Positions 1 through 13,100 of a DNA stretch of 64,000 nt are shown piece by piece. The position numbers and the translations under genes are program-made. Positions within the stretch are counted from its first letter, which is position 1. The number at the start of each line of letters is the position of its first letter. The stretch covers positions 27,533,668 through 27,597,667 of the forward strand of contig NC_092569.1 in assembly GCF_037975245.1 (NCBI RefSeq). The letters are read 5' to 3'. Under the pieces are notes generated by a model. It saw nothing but the letters and a program-made list of their open reading frames with translations, had not been told where the DNA came from and did not search any database. Source of the DNA: Apostichopus japonicus. Taxonomy: Eukaryota; Echinodermata; Holothuroidea; Aspidochirotida; Stichopodidae.

Positions 1-119
1 TTTACTTTGGTCCTGATACTATAACACATTTTTATGCTGCTTAGTACACACCATATCCAATTCAAGTAGAAGCTGCTGTGGAATGAGAAGAGGTATAACA
101 AGACATTTGACCTACTTAC

Positions 120-603
120 CACAACTCCTTCTTCCCATCAACAAAATAGTAAACATGTCAGGTCATCAACATTTTCAGTTAGATGCTGCTTCCAACTTCC
201 CCTTGTATTCCACCAAAAATTCGCCTGTTGAGAAGCTTTTGTCTGCAAACAGCCCTTTACCTGTAGTAAGTAGAACAAGTAAATATACAACATGCATCTT
301 CCACCTATGTCCATATAGTTCTTCTTTATCCTGGGTAATACAATTGTAGACCCAGTGTACTTTTCTACAAACACTTATAAAAAAGAAACGTTTAGACAGT
401 AGGCAGTTAAAGGACAATAAATATTACAAACTAGATACATATTCTCTTAAATTAATGTCATTGTGGTTAACAAATGTATGCATGTAATGCTCACCAATCG
501 TGGGTGACACTTCTTTAATGTAAAAGCCAGGTGGGTCTTCATTATGTGAATTTATCCATTCTCTAGCTGCTACAGCATAATCAGGTTTTTTTCTGTGGCC
601 CAT
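120..603 (-). pseudogene. KMT5A-like SET-domain gene fragment, probably a pseudogene
   Basis: Two minus-strand coding segments join in phase. Exon 1 (495-603) starts MGHRKKPDYAVAAREW and ends before GTGAGC at phase 1. Exon 2 (120-260) follows a TACTACAG acceptor and reads GKGLFADKSFSTGEFLVEY, then a GK pair. The GKGLFA..F..GEF..EY pattern is the start of the SET domain of the KMT5A (PR-Set7/SETD8) type, which methylates lysine using SAM. The frame hits TGA after LEAASN. In another frame the same exon reads YYFVDGKK-like residues, resembling the next SET strand, and ends at a good GTAAGT donor (119). So the exon structure is retained but the frame is broken. The rest lies beyond the left edge of the window. 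It may be a pseudogene, an assembly error, or a spliced variant. The SET family call is fairly sure; the gene's status is not. Confidence 0.6.
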
Positions 604-1120
604 CTATCAAGAACAAAACAATGTCACAGAGAAAATGTTAACAATTAAGTTAAGTTATCATATTAAAAGAAAGAAAGAAACTTGGCTGAATGCATTCCCC
701 TAAATGCAAGTAAAGTAAATGCATAAATAACAAACTAAAAATAGTCTCGTAGGCGCAAAAAAAAAAATGAAAGGGCTAAATTATTTCAACATAGGTTTTA
801 AGGACCATACAAACTTAGGTCCACATGCATTAGTTCATAGGCTACCACTGATGAGATCACTTGTTATCTCTTATATTTTATCAAAATAGTACTGCATGAT
901 ATTGCAGAGCCTAACCTTATGTTATGGCTGTTAAAATATATAGGCCTAGCCTAGCAACATATATAGGCCTACAGGGGGTGTAGGCATTTAGTCCTAGACA
1001 ATGGTCAACACGAATCATAACTCTAGTTTTAGGCCCTATGGCTTTTCGATTAGTGAATTCAAGCGGGTACATTAGGATCATATTACATTTTTAACTAAAT
1101 AAAAAAGATATTTTATATTT
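604..1120. other. Upstream flank of the SET fragment, no gene seen
   Basis: AT-rich sequence with a short A run near 757-767. No ORF, RNA gene or repeat end is recognised here. Confidence 0.4.
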
Positions 1121-1846
1121 CAGGGATGTAAGTGCAGCCCCCAAAAAAAACCGGAAAAAATATTCGGAGACCCCAGGTGAATGCCGTCCTAACACATCCT
1201 ACTCCTAGCTCTGACTACTTACACACTATCGTTATGTTAGGCTAGCTCAGAAGTATTAGCGCTAACACATCTTACCCCTAGTTCTTACTACTTACACACT
1301 ATCGTTATGTTAGGCTAGCTCAAAGTTACGAATACGTCGCAGCGAACTACGGAATAAAAAACAGTCTCACATTCGAATGCGATCACAAATATCGACTTTC
1401 ATATGCGTATCCCGTAGATTTCCGCCGCTCACAAATATCACAAGCGTTAATTCCAAAACTTATGTCGAGCACCAGCAGTTACGAAGATATTAATTAGCAG
1501 TCCAATCAACATGAATTAGGCAAGGTTTTTCAACGACAGAAATGAGCTATAGCGATTTGAAGTTCGCATGTACGCGACGATATTCACATGGCACAATGTT
1601 GTACAGTGCAATGCGATGATGCGAAACTGGAAATGGTATTTTGAGTGATCGATGAGTGAAAATTGAAGTTAGCTTGCTACAACGGGCCAGGCATTTTTGC
1701 CGCGTTGTGTCTTTGATATTCGAACAATTTTGTGGAACTTTATTGGAATTTAAAAAAAAAACGGATTTCCGTAAAAATACGGAAGACTTATTGGAATTAA
1801 AAAAAAAACCGGATTTCCGTAAAAATCCGAAAGACTTACATCCCTG
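1121..1846. mobile_element. MITE with CAGGGATGTAAGT ends, copy 1
   Basis: The element is bounded by CAGGGATGTAAGT and ACTTACATCCCTG and flanked by ATATTT on both sides (1115-1120 and 1847-1852). It is 726 bp and has no coding capacity. Inside, a segment of about 75-80 bp is tandemly repeated (about 1190-1325) with the motif ACTATCGTTATGTTAGG. A second copy lies inverted at 58532-59191. The CAGGG ends suggest a non-autonomous hAT-like element, but the target duplication is short of the usual 8 bp. Confidence 0.8.
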
Positions 1847-1852
1847 ATATTT

Positions 1853-3073
1853 ACCACCGTATTGCGACGGGACAGTTTTCCACCGCAAAACCGAGGAAAT
1901 CATGCGGGATCCAGCCATTCGATGTAGTGACTCGCAGCCGTCAGTCCATCGTGTGTAATCGAGGTACTGACTTTTTTGTGTGATATCGCGCCGTAGTCAT
2001 GTATACACAAAGATGTATATAAACAAGGTGGCATGATGCCAAACGAGGTACTACTTCAAATTGAACCAAAATCACTTTCCTAGCATTTAAAGGATCACAA
2101 ATAGCGCCACGCCAGTACTTTTCTAATCGAGGTATCCCTCGATTGTCGGTGATACCTCGATTGGAAGGTGTATAAACGGACGAATTACCTCGATTTCCAC
2201 CATTTACCAACGCAATCGATCGCATTGCCGTGTGTGTGTGTGTGTGAAGGTCTGCATTTTTCATGTTAATCTGTCAAAGAAATTGATTCCGCTTTAACTT
2301 TTCCCTCTTTTTTTTTGGTATGAAAAGCCCGTTCTGTTTTATGAGTGTATTTAAATATTATTATTATTATTATTATAATTTTGTTTATGATAGGCCTATA
2401 TAGTGGAGCATTAAACCCCGTTGAACCGCGTTTGATTAATATGACATTTACTTACAGGTTTTATTAATCATGAGTTTGTAAGGCTTATTATATATTCTAT
2501 TTGAAAATTGGATTTCTTTTTAATATCGTCTACCATGTTCAAAACGTGATATCTGTGCTATCATCAGAAGCAATTACCGCATCGCTGAGAATTAATATTC
2601 TCTTTATGATAACGAGAGCTTTTTCTTTCTGATTTTGAACAATGACATGAGCCTATACAAAAACTGTAATATAACTTTATGAGACATGAAAGACCACTGT
2701 TGTATATGTTCATGGATTTACAACTATATGATATAGTATAAAGGAAGTAATATCCAAAGATTAATCACTAATTCGTATATGGACGTTGCGGCCATTTTGG
2801 TTCACGAGTTGGTACAAAAATCCAATGTTTTGTAGATATTTATTCCAGTTATTGGATGACTTTCATGGTTACCAACGAAAAACCCATTGTGACATAAACC
2901 AGTAGAATTTGAGAAAGGAGCTTCCACAAATATTTTCTTGTGGAGTTTGTAATACTGTCAGAGCTCAGTCGTTGCATAGTAACTGTTCAAATAATATGTT
3001 TAAAAAAATCGTGCAAAAGTGCTCCTTTTCATAAATTTTAGCGCAATTTTCTGAATGACATAGCAATTTCCCC
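1853..3073. other. Non-coding stretch with microsatellites
   Basis: A GT run lies at about 2229-2246 and an ATT run at about 2356-2378. No gene is recognised. Confidence 0.4.
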
Positions 3074-3368
3074 CAGTGGCGTACTAAGCGGATGGGGATG
3101 GGGGTCCATCCGGATACCAGTCAGGGAGGTGCCATGCTACAGCCCCCATGCCCCCAAATTCCATATTGTTTTTGTAAATCATTGTGTAATCAGTTCAAGG
3201 CTTTGCCAAAGATAGCATCATTTTGCATTTAAGTCACCTTACATTAAACAAAGTGTTCTCAAAGTAGAGGGCGAAGTCTTAGACACCTCCCCCAGGACGG
3301 CATTCCCGGCACGGGGTGACAATAGGAAGAATCCGCCACGGGTGCCAGCTATTCTAGATACGCCACTG
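3074..3368. mobile_element. MITE with CAGTGGCGTA terminal inverted repeats
   Basis: A 295-bp segment opens with CAGTGGCGTA and closes with its exact complement TACGCCACTG. The interior is rich in CCCC/GGGG runs. The flanks (ATTTCCCC and GATTTACC) do not give a clean 8-bp duplication. The ends are close to those of the C-rich MITE family found elsewhere in the window (23785, 27565, 33681, 37633, 61960). Confidence 0.7.
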
Positions 3369-4115
3369 GATTTACCATATTTTTATAGATATAGTTTCTT
3401 TTCTTGTTCCTGTATACTCTTGTTGGCTATAACTTGGAGTATTCCTATTCATTGGAGTCAAAAGGTTACCGACCTACAACAGGCTCATTTTTTCCGTTGA
3501 CACAATGGATGTAAACGTAATCATGCAAGGTATATAACGGCCATGGCACCATTTCTTTTCTATTTACCCGTTGTAATACATCTGGTATCAATGGAGGCGT
3601 TAACGTTGGTCAAGACGATAATGAAATGAGGACCAGAAAGGGGGAGGGGGTGACTGACCAGTCGGCCAATCGGAGATGGGCACAGAGCAATGGGGTGTGT
3701 GGTGGGGGGGGGGGGGGTGGGGAGGTTATTAACCGCCAAATCAAATCCGATATTCAGCAAGTGTAGTACAATATTTGTTCCATAGTTCTATCTATGCGTG
3801 TTGTTATCACTAACAGAGTAAACGAAAGAAATAAAACGTCTACAAGCTTTTAATGCATAAAAGAATATATATTTTTTAGCTTCACTCACATCCAAGCAGG
3901 TTTGGTTATTATTTAAGGATGAATTTAGTCTTAATACGTCATATTGACTGTCCAAGAAATAGGAATGAGTTGAGTGTCGGTAATGTTTCTGTTTATAGTC
4001 TGGTTTGCGAGATATTAATCTTTAAAGTATGCTCAAGTCCTGGAATGCTCCTTTAAGGATAATTCGATGATGACGTCAGTTCCTCAGTGTAGGCCTAAAT
4101 GTTAATCCATTGTTT

Positions 4116-4612
4116 AACAAGAGCACAACGGGCATTATGGTTCCTCGCTTAAGTGGAATATTAAAGTGTTGTAGTACATGTACCAGCTATTAACCAACAA
4201 CTGTATTCCATGTTTGGTTACAATCCGATTTAAGGTTGTGGAGTTATTGGAATTTTAATATTTTGGCCTCTCTCCAAACAAGAGCTCAAAGGGCACAATG
4301 GTTCCTTGCTTAATGGAAATATTAAAGCGTTGTATGTCCTCACCCAATATCATAATATTTATGCCCACATGTACCAGATATTATAACCAACAACTGTATT
4401 CCATGTTTGGATACAATCTGATTTAAGGTTGTGGAGTTATTGGAATTTTAATATTTTGGCCTCTATGCAAACAAGAGCTCTACGGACACTATGGTTCCTG
4501 GAGTTATTGGAATATTTAAGCGTTGTATGTCATCACCCAATGTCATAGTATTTATGCCCAGATGTACCATATATTAACCAAACACTGTATTCCATATTTG
4601 GATACAATCTAA
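4116..4612. repeat. Tandem repeat, about three units of 160-195 bp
   Basis: Three units begin with AACAAGAGC at about 4116, 4277 and 4469. They share the phrases TGTATTCCAT and TTGTGGAGTTATTGGAA, with moderate divergence between copies. No coding potential is seen. Confidence 0.75.
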
Positions 4613-4639
4613 GTTTTTTTTTTCTGATTTAAGTTTTTG

Positions 4640-4910
4640 GCGTTATTGGAATTTGAAAATTTTGTCCCCTCCCAAATACTTTGGCCCAATAAAATTTGCG
4701 TCTAAATGGCCCCAAAAATATTTGGCCCAAATAATGTGGCTAAAAGATATAATTGCCCCCTCCCCCCAATATTGAATCCCAAAAACTGTGGACCCCAAAA
4801 TATTGGGCCCCACAAATTCTTGCCGGAATGCATTGAGGTGTAAATAAAACATTTGGGCCAACTCAGCCCAAATATGGGCTCAGGAGTTTTTGGGGCCCAG
4901 ATGGCCTGCA
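4640..4910. repeat. Low-complexity tract of short palindromic words
   Basis: Degenerate repetition of words such as GGCCCCAAAAATATTTGGCC and AATATTGGGCCC gives many short inverted repeats. Open frames across it look like shadows of this composition. Confidence 0.5.
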
Positions 4911-5049
4911 TGTACCAGCTATTAACCAACAAAGGTCTCAAGTTATTACAATGTAACTTTTTTACGTTTGACCCCATAACCTTATTAATATTCATAAGGT
5001 CAGTGCTAAAAACGATAGGGCACACCTCACTATAATACATCCACATAAA

Positions 5050-6560
5050 TCCAACACTCCGTTGTTGAGTTATCGTGAATCAAAGCAAGTGTCTCAGACG
5101 TACACACACACACGCTAACCCGACTGCATAGGTTCCTTTGTTTCCAGCATGAAACCAAAAATGGCAATAACTCAACCAAAATATTGTTCATGTAAATTTA
5201 TTATAAACAGCAGAGCACCATTGGTCGACATTCAACACTATTTGTCACTGATAAACTGTTAATGTTAATGTAAACAAATATTTCAGGCTATAGGTCTTGT
5301 TTTCCTATTGAGTTTTGTGTTGCATCTGAGAAACTGAACCAATGATAGTGTGTTAAACTAAGTAGTCCAGCCGCTTTAATTGATAGGCCTCGGATGTACT
5401 GAGGGTTGTTTCTCAAATATTAAAATTTGTAACGAAGTACATCCTGGGGTGATAACAGAGTTGTTTAGCGGTCTATATACCAAAATTAATGTGGTGCTCT
5501 CAGCCAACCTTCAAGTTCTTTTCTGGTGTTCACGCTCATTGAATATTATAGTCTCTTCATAATGATCTCGTTAATGACTGTAAAAATGATAGTTGGAAAT
5601 TTAGAATGCGATCTGGTATACCAGTGGGCCTTATACATTTACGTTAAAGTTGTATTCAGAACTTGGGATTAATCTTGACACTTTGTCCTGGGAGAGGATG
5701 CGGTGGGGGGGGGGGGGGGTTGTAGGGTATGGGCATTGACGTAACTAGGTCAGTGCAGCTGGTGTGGACTCATTTTGTCAGGGCCATATGGTTCCTATGA
5801 CCGATAACAGCCTGAAGATAAGTGTTTGAAATCAGAATATTTATTATTTTCCTTAAACAATGTTCAGTGTTTTAAGTTCTCTCACGATAACCATCAAATT
5901 GGGAATTCAAACCAAAACCTGTCCTCAAGAGAGAAAGCTTGAAAGTGTCATATCTAGATGTCAAGAGGTGACAAGTTTAGAAAGTTCTCAGCCAAAACCC
6001 AAACCATGAGTGGGCTTACTAGGTGGATGCAGACTCTCCTCTGTTGGCCCATTTCTATTGCTGCACCAAGGGTAGACTGCTCCCTGCAGCTCCACTGGTA
6101 GGACTGGGCCAGGGAGTAGGGGGAAGAGAAGCGGGGGTTGATTGCATGTCACCTGTTTATATCTGGTTATGCTTCTGGTCGAGTTGGCATAGTACAGAGT
6201 TGTAACGAGACACCTCATCCTAAGTACAAGTAATTATCAGTGATTTTCCTGGCACCAGTTTAATCATAGACTCAAGTCACTGTGTTAGTTCTATGGGAAA
6301 TTGTTTTACAATCTTCTTGGATTCGCTAACTACCTGGCTGTTTTGTGACTTGAGTGTGGCTGTTTACAACACTGGCGTATAATGACCGCAGTTTTACTCA
6401 AGGGTGTAGGTCATGGGTCAGTCTGCCCCTGATGATGACTCCCGGAAATGGATGGAACGAGTGACCAAAGAACATAGAGAGAATTAGTGTTGATAATTAT
6501 CACGCTATGTTTATTTGATGAATCTTGCACTAAGTAACAAATAGATAAATACATATATCT
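5050..6560. other. Non-coding stretch, nothing recognised
   Basis: The stretch contains a short CA run near 5103 and a G run at 5704-5719. No domain, RNA gene or transposon end is recognised. Confidence 0.35.
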
Positions 6561-6572
6561 ACATATAAATAC

Positions 6573-6602
<30 letters not shown>

Positions 6603-6605
<3 letters not shown>

Positions 6606-7346
6606 AATGAAAATCGTAATGAGTTGGAAAATCAAGAACAGTGAAAAAACTTTCAGCCTCCACCGGGATTCGAACCACGGGCCTTCCGCTCTGTACGCGG
6701 ACACCCTAACCACTAGGCTATGGACGCTGATTGTATGTCCAGAGGTTCGAAACCGGTAAGGAAGGTCGTAATTCCACTGTAGGCGTTTGTCACCTGTATC
6801 GAACAATACTAGTTCTGTTTTTGGTGACATATTTTGCCTTACTCTAGAGATCAAACATGATGCTAACCAACTCGAAATCATTTGTGATTCCTAAAGCCGG
6901 ATCTCGAAAGAGATACTTTGAACAGACTTTATGTTAATGCAATGGAGGTAAACGACAAAGGCAAATGAATATATATAAATGAAAATCGTAATGAGTTGGA
7001 AAATCAAGAACAGTGAAAAAACTTTCAGCCTCCACCGGGATTCGAACCACGGGCCTTCCGCTCTGTACACGGACACCCTAACCACTAGGCTATGGACGCT
7101 GATTGTATGTCCAGAGGTTCGAAACCGGTAAGGAAGGTCGTAATTCCACTGTAGGCGTTTGTCACCTGTATCGAACAATACTAGTTCTGTTTTTGGTGAC
7201 ATATTTTGCCTTACTCTAGAGATCAAACATGATGCTAACCAACTCGAAATTATTTGTGATTCCTAAAGCCGGATCTCGAAAGAGATACTTTGAACAGACT
7301 TTATGTTAATGCAATGGTGGTAAACGACAAAGGCAAATGAATATAT
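6603..7346 (-). repeat. 372-bp tandem dimer containing a tRNA-like SINE
   Basis: Two nearly identical 372-bp units lie head to tail between (AT)n tracts. On the minus strand each holds a tRNA-like 72-mer (6656-6727 and 7028-7099). It has an A-box-like TAGCCTAGTGGTTAGGGT, a 5-bp anticodon stem with a 7-nt loop, and the B-box GGTTCGAATCC. The acceptor halves GCGTCCA and TGGAGGC pair with one mismatch. The T stem is weak, so this is more likely a tRNA-derived SINE head than a working tRNA gene. Copies differ at single bases, for example in the anticodon stem. Confidence 0.75.
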
Positions 7347-7351
7347 ATAAA

Positions 7352-7387
7352 TGAAAATATATATATATATATATATATTTATATACA

Positions 7388-7457
<70 letters not shown>
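7352..7457. repeat. (AT)n microsatellite
   Basis: About 100 bp of nearly pure AT dinucleotide borders the 372-bp dimer. A shorter AT run lies at about 6578-6605 on its other side. Confidence 0.9.
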
Positions 7458-7458
<1 letters not shown>

Positions 7459-7669
7459 AGTAAGGATTATAATATCTTAAATGAAAAAAATGCTGCACAG
7501 TGAAACATTAACCAACTGCTTTAAAGCCTGGGCTGGTCCAAACTGATGGACAATATAGTGAAAATATATATGCTGCAGATGTGACCATTAAACCAACAGT
7601 CTCATTCTAAACAAACAAATATATTATCACTAGTCTTATATCCTTTACATAACCCAACCGATGTAATCA

Positions 7670-8545
7670 GTTTACCAACTTCACATAAATCACCATTATC
7701 ATATACATGTAATCATACACTGTTTACCTCCCTTCGTAATCATCCTTACCAAACTGATGTATTCATAAACTGTTTACCTCCATTCTGTAATCATCCTTAC
7801 CCAACTAAACTGTTTACCAATCCTATGTAATCATCTTTATCAAACTGATGTAATCATAAAATGTTTACCAATCTTACGTTATCATCTTTACCAAACTGAT
7901 GTAATCATAAACTGTTTACCAATCTTTTGTAATCATCCTTACCAAACTGATGTAATCATAAACTGTTTACCAATCTTTTGTAATCATCCTTACCAAACTG
8001 ATGTAATCATAAACTGTTTACCAATCTTATGTAATCATCCTTACTAAACTGATATAATCATAAACTGTTTACCAATCTTATTTAATCATTGTTACCAAAC
8101 TGATGTAATCATAACCTGTTAACATCCCTTCCGTTAGCATCGTTACCAAACTGATGTAATCATAAACTGTTTACCAATCTTTTGTAATCATCCTTACCAA
8201 ACTGATGTAATCATAAACTGTTTACCAATCTTATGTAATCATCCTTACTAAACTGATATAATCATAAACTGTTTACCAATCTTATGTAATCATCCTTACT
8301 AAACTGATATAATCATAAACTGTTTACCAATCTTATGTAATCATCCTTACTAAACTGATATAATCATAAACTGTTTACCAATCTTATGTAATCATCGTTA
8401 CCAAACTGATGTTATCATAAACTGTTTACCAATCTTATGTAATCATCCTTACAAAATGATATAATCATTAACTGTTTACCAATCTTATGTAATCATCCTT
8501 ACCAATCAGATGTAATCATACACAGTTTACCAATCTTATGAAGTA
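7670..8545. repeat. 51-bp satellite array, about 17 units
   Basis: The unit is about 51 bp and contains AAACTGATGTAATCATAAAC followed by a TTTACCAATC-like part. GTAATCAT occurs twice per unit. Units at the edges (about 7670-7800) are more diverged than those in the middle, as expected for an array kept uniform by unequal exchange. Confidence 0.9.
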
Positions 8546-9884
8546 CCTAAAGAAGCCCTAATAATCATTGCCTGCTTACCGTGTTTACACAAATTAACTT
8601 TGAACTAATCTCAACATCACCTAAACGGATGGTTACCATAAATTCATTTTCATTGAGCTAATCTCAACATGACATAAACCGATGGTTACAATGAATGCAT
8701 TATCATTCCTACCCATCCAGTTTGACTATTTCACAATTAACAGGTTACTTCTCAATGGGGTTCTCCAGCCATCCCCATGAGCCAACAGAGGGTGCTGTCA
8801 CAAGATCTTACCTAGTTTCCTGAACTTGACAAGCTGCAGTCTCAGACTGTATATCACATCGGTACTGTGAGCTGATCACTAATAGTATATATATACAACT
8901 TCCTTTTAGTTATTAAAGTAGACAGGTTTTTGAAACATTTATTCAAAGTTAGAAGTCAAACTAATTGTTTAAACACCTTAACTTGTTGCATTTTAAAATC
9001 CTTTTTTTAAACCTTGAACTAGTCAATTACCAAGCATGTGTGTATCCAAGCTTATCTGGCGAGTGCGAATGTGATACCTTGATTCAGGAATAATATCACA
9101 GTCCCCTTTGTCAAAATGCAAGAGAGCCCCTTCCTCTGCTGGAAAGTCTCTACCAATCAATTCTCAATAAACATCGAACATTAATATGTACATAGTCATT
9201 CAAATGGAATACAGAGAGTCAAGATAATAAATAAATTCTGTGTAAAACACTGTTATGCAATAAACTGTTTGGGTAGACTATGCATAAAGGCTAGGAAACT
9301 ATTACAGTGCATTTGATTCAGCAATACAACCTTTTAAGATGTATTTTTTTGTGAGAAATGCATGTTGAGAATTCCAATAGGCTATTCCATCCATCCCATA
9401 ATTTGATATGGGGGTAACTACTCTTATTGAGAACAAGTATCTGAACATATACCTGTGCAAACAATATTAGTATAAATATTATTTCAGGACTGATGACAAT
9501 ACATAAGAATGTGTGTGTCTGCACTTGTTTTGTATTCTGACTAAGGGCTTGAACAAAGGAATTGCGAGTCCTCAGACGGTAAGAATCACCAGGTCCTCAG
9601 AAAAGTTCTATTGTTAAGGGATATTGTTAAGGTTAGGGTACGTGGACTTGAACAGTAGGAAAAACCATGAGCTCCTCAGTCTGATTGTAAAACACACCTG
9701 GGTGTGTCTGTGTCTGTTTAGAGAAGTTTTTAGGAGGTTGTGTACATGGAGGGGGGGGGGAGGGGATGAAATTTGGGTTATCTGTGACATTTCTGTTTGC
9801 TGATATGGATGATATATTTGCTGAACTCCAGTGTGTTTGTTAGTTTTGATCCTCTTATCAAGTACTTAGTGGACAGAACCGTAT
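8546..9884. other. 3' flank of the fibrinogen-related gene
   Basis: No coding exon, RNA or transposon end is recognised. A G run lies at 9751-9760. The 3' UTR of the fibrinogen-related gene must start at 9884 and run leftwards, but its end cannot be placed. Confidence 0.35.
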
Positions 9885-10153
9885 CTAGACAGGTCTTATC
9901 TTCATTTCTGTGTATTTGATGTTATTTCGACCTCCAGGTAGATCATACCAGTTTATACTTGATATATCATCATCTGCTGCCATATAGTTACCATTGAGGT
10001 TAGATGTTGCACAGTTCTTGTACCACCAGGCACCATGGAGAATATCAGCACAGTTAATACTGCCTGTATTATCATTGTCCCTGTCAAAGGTACTGAAGGC
10101 AAAGTTAAGATGAATACTCAAAGCAAGACCACCAGGCTGACCTCCATCTGTGT
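9885..10153 (-). CDS. Fibrinogen-related gene, terminal coding exon
   Basis: This exon encodes residues 236-324. It follows a TAATACACAG acceptor in phase 1 and ends at a stop codon at 9885-9887. It contains the calcium-binding DRDND, the conserved cysteine pair around GAWWYKNC and the SNLNG loop typical of ficolin and tachylectin ligand pockets. Confidence 0.92.
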
Positions 10154-13100
10154 CTGTGTATTAAACAAATAAAGATATTCCCTTAAACTACAATCAATCA
10201 CAATTAAGGGACCTATCACAATATAGACACATTAAACAATTAGTAAATATGATTGGATATATGTTGCATCTATAGAGTGATATCCCTACATATCACTACA
10301 CAACAGAACATTTGTGCTTAATCTCTGTGACAGTCTACATCACATATCACTGTTGTATTTGAGTTATGTTATATCTCAGCATATCAGTATTAGGAAGTTG
10401 TGCTTGTCTTTGTGAGGCCTTAGGATGTCACTGTAAGAACATTATGCTTGGTCTACTGTCTTTTCATATCACTGTCAGTCATTATGCTTGGATTATGTGA
10501 TGTCTTAGCATATCTCTGTCTGTCATTATGCTTGGTTCATGTGATGTCTTGGCATATCACTGTCATTCATTATGCTTGGTTCATGTGATGTCTTAGCATA
10601 TAATTGTTAGTCCTTGTATGTGATCTATGTGATATCCCACAGCTTGTTACAACAATAATCTTTAATAGTTTTGTTTTAACTGTAATTTTATATTTAACCA
10701 TATTAATTAACCCAGGAACCGGAGTGTAAGTTAATCCAATAACTTTTTATCCTGCTTCTTAGGACTAGTATAGACCAGCCAAGATCTATTACCTTACTAA
10801 TCACATTTTAATTATTATAATGATAGCAAATGATTTCTCACTGAATTATCTGGATTTTTATGCCTTGTTAATGTAGCAATGTAACAGGAAGGAATATTCT
10901 CAGGCAAATATAGTGGTGACTAGTCGACACCCACCCACTCTGGAGTGAAGATGGCAGAAGAAAGGAGTTGGGTTAATTCAATATATGTTCAAGGTTTGCT
11001 CCTACAAACTATGGCAGCAATTAATAGGATCTTTTCATGGATGATTGAAGCATTAGCTGAAAGTGTTGTGTATCTGGGGTCAATAACACATCCTCACAGC
11101 AATTTGTCTCATGAGGGTATTTTTTTCTTTAAATTTGGTGCAATTGCAGACCTGCTAACTGCTGAGTGAATGATGTCATCTGGGCAATTGAGCTGAGAAT
11201 GTCTTTATTTATCTTTCATAATATTTCAATCATTCATCAAAACAGGAGGAAATTAAAAAAAAGTATTGCATGTAATGAAATTCTAACTACAGAAAAAAAT
11301 TGAAAGCTAAGTAAACATTGCAAATATGTCAGGTGTCAAGGGTAAACCAACAAAAAGATTATATAATAGCCTAAGGAAGCTTTCAAAGACCATCCACCCA
11401 GATGAAATCACAGACCACATACTGTGATCAACTTCAGATAGTAAGGAATGGCTAAGCTGTCCAAATAAGTTACATACAACCATATCTTGAGGTAGGTGCA
11501 ATATGGCTTGGTTCCAGTGGGCCACACTTAGATAAATATGCATTCGGTCATCCCCTTTAATCCCGGCGATACTGACCGTCTATTCATGAAGGGATTATAT
11601 AGAGTTTGAATTCCCCTGAAAAGCGTCGGTAATCCTGAAGGTTTATGAACTAACAGACTGGAGAAGAAATGAAGCCCTGATAAAAGGCAAGCTTTGAACA
11701 CTCACTCAAAATATGTTGAAGGTTTTAATGGAAAGATGCAGTAAGCCCAACCAAAATAACGAAAAGAACGACCAACCCAGCTCCCACCCTTTTTTATTTC
11801 AAACAGCTAATGATGCCACCATTAAAACGAGTTTCCACCAGAAGTGTCATATTTTTAAACATGGTCACAAAGGGAATAAGTACAATAGAATAATGAATTA
11901 AAAGGCTTGTATAGACTTGTAGTACTTCACGGCATGGTTCATGGTCGGAAATGGATTTCGTTTTACCTATAATAAGGCTTAAATTATTACCATGCGGAAT
12001 AAAGAAACAAGACATAGACGCTTACTACAGAACTGGACAATTCACCATGTAGCAACACAAATTGTATTGAAAACCAAATAAAAATGTAATCCACATATTC
12101 CATAGCAGTGATAGCAGGATATTTTCATCCATGTGATAACGTATATAACCATTTGCAACCATCCCCATCCATAAAGTAACATACCCTGCCTCTCCACTCT
12201 CCCATTGCTACAATAACTGAAAAAAAGTTGCTTTAGAAAATGTATATCGCCTTAAAACTGTTAATGTATTTGTGACCTCTGTAAAATTCTTACCACAGCT
12301 ATATATTAAAGTTGCATGCGAATGAACTTGCCTGGTAATCTAGGTCCAGGGGTGACTACTTGGGTTGCTTAAAACAATGAAGGTCATGCATCTGGCTGCC
12401 CTAAAGAATGAACATAACACGATAAAATACACTTACCGAGTATATTATGAAACAAACAGAACATGACATTAAATAGTACAGTTAAGTAGTATACAACAAA
12501 CACAGAGAGAAACCTATAATTTGGACAAACCTGCAGTTCCCAGTCCAGACAGTCTGTAATTGTCACTTTCATCGTTGATCCGGAACAAGTCAAACTTTGC
12601 GTAGTATGGAGCTCCATCTCTGTTCACCATATCGATCCGCAGTTGATAGTCACCTTGATTGGTGAGGTAATACAACTTATCATTTCCCAACCAAAACTCA
12701 TGGTCCAGCTCACCAAAGCCTACTTTATAGCTCTGCCAGTTACGATAGAAGTCAACGGAACCATCAACACGACGTTGGAACACCTGTATAATGTAAAAAC
12801 AAAAAGAATAATTTTAATAATAAATAAGAATAAATTTATATCAATAACATTTTCACTGAGAAGTGGACTGTATTACTTCTATTACATAAGCAAAGGATGA
12901 CCTCTGAATGAAGCAGTAATTGACAATGTTCCAAACTGAATCCCTACTCTCACCTGTAATTTACCCTTCTGTCAGTGGTATGGGATTCCCATATAGTATC
13001 TACATACTGGTTAATATCCGAAACAGTAGTCGACAACCTTTGAGGCCAGGATCATCCAGGAGGACTCAGCCAGCACCCACCGGACCCCAATCCCCTTCAG

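Noticed and set aside
6411-7226. Minus-strand frames of 156 and 111 residues over the 372-bp dimer
   Set aside because: They translate a tRNA-like SINE and an AT microsatellite; the same peptide appears in both units because the DNA is duplicated.
7670-8545. CRISPR-like regular spacing
   Set aside because: The whole 51-bp unit repeats with no unique spacers, and the host is a eukaryote, so it is a satellite.
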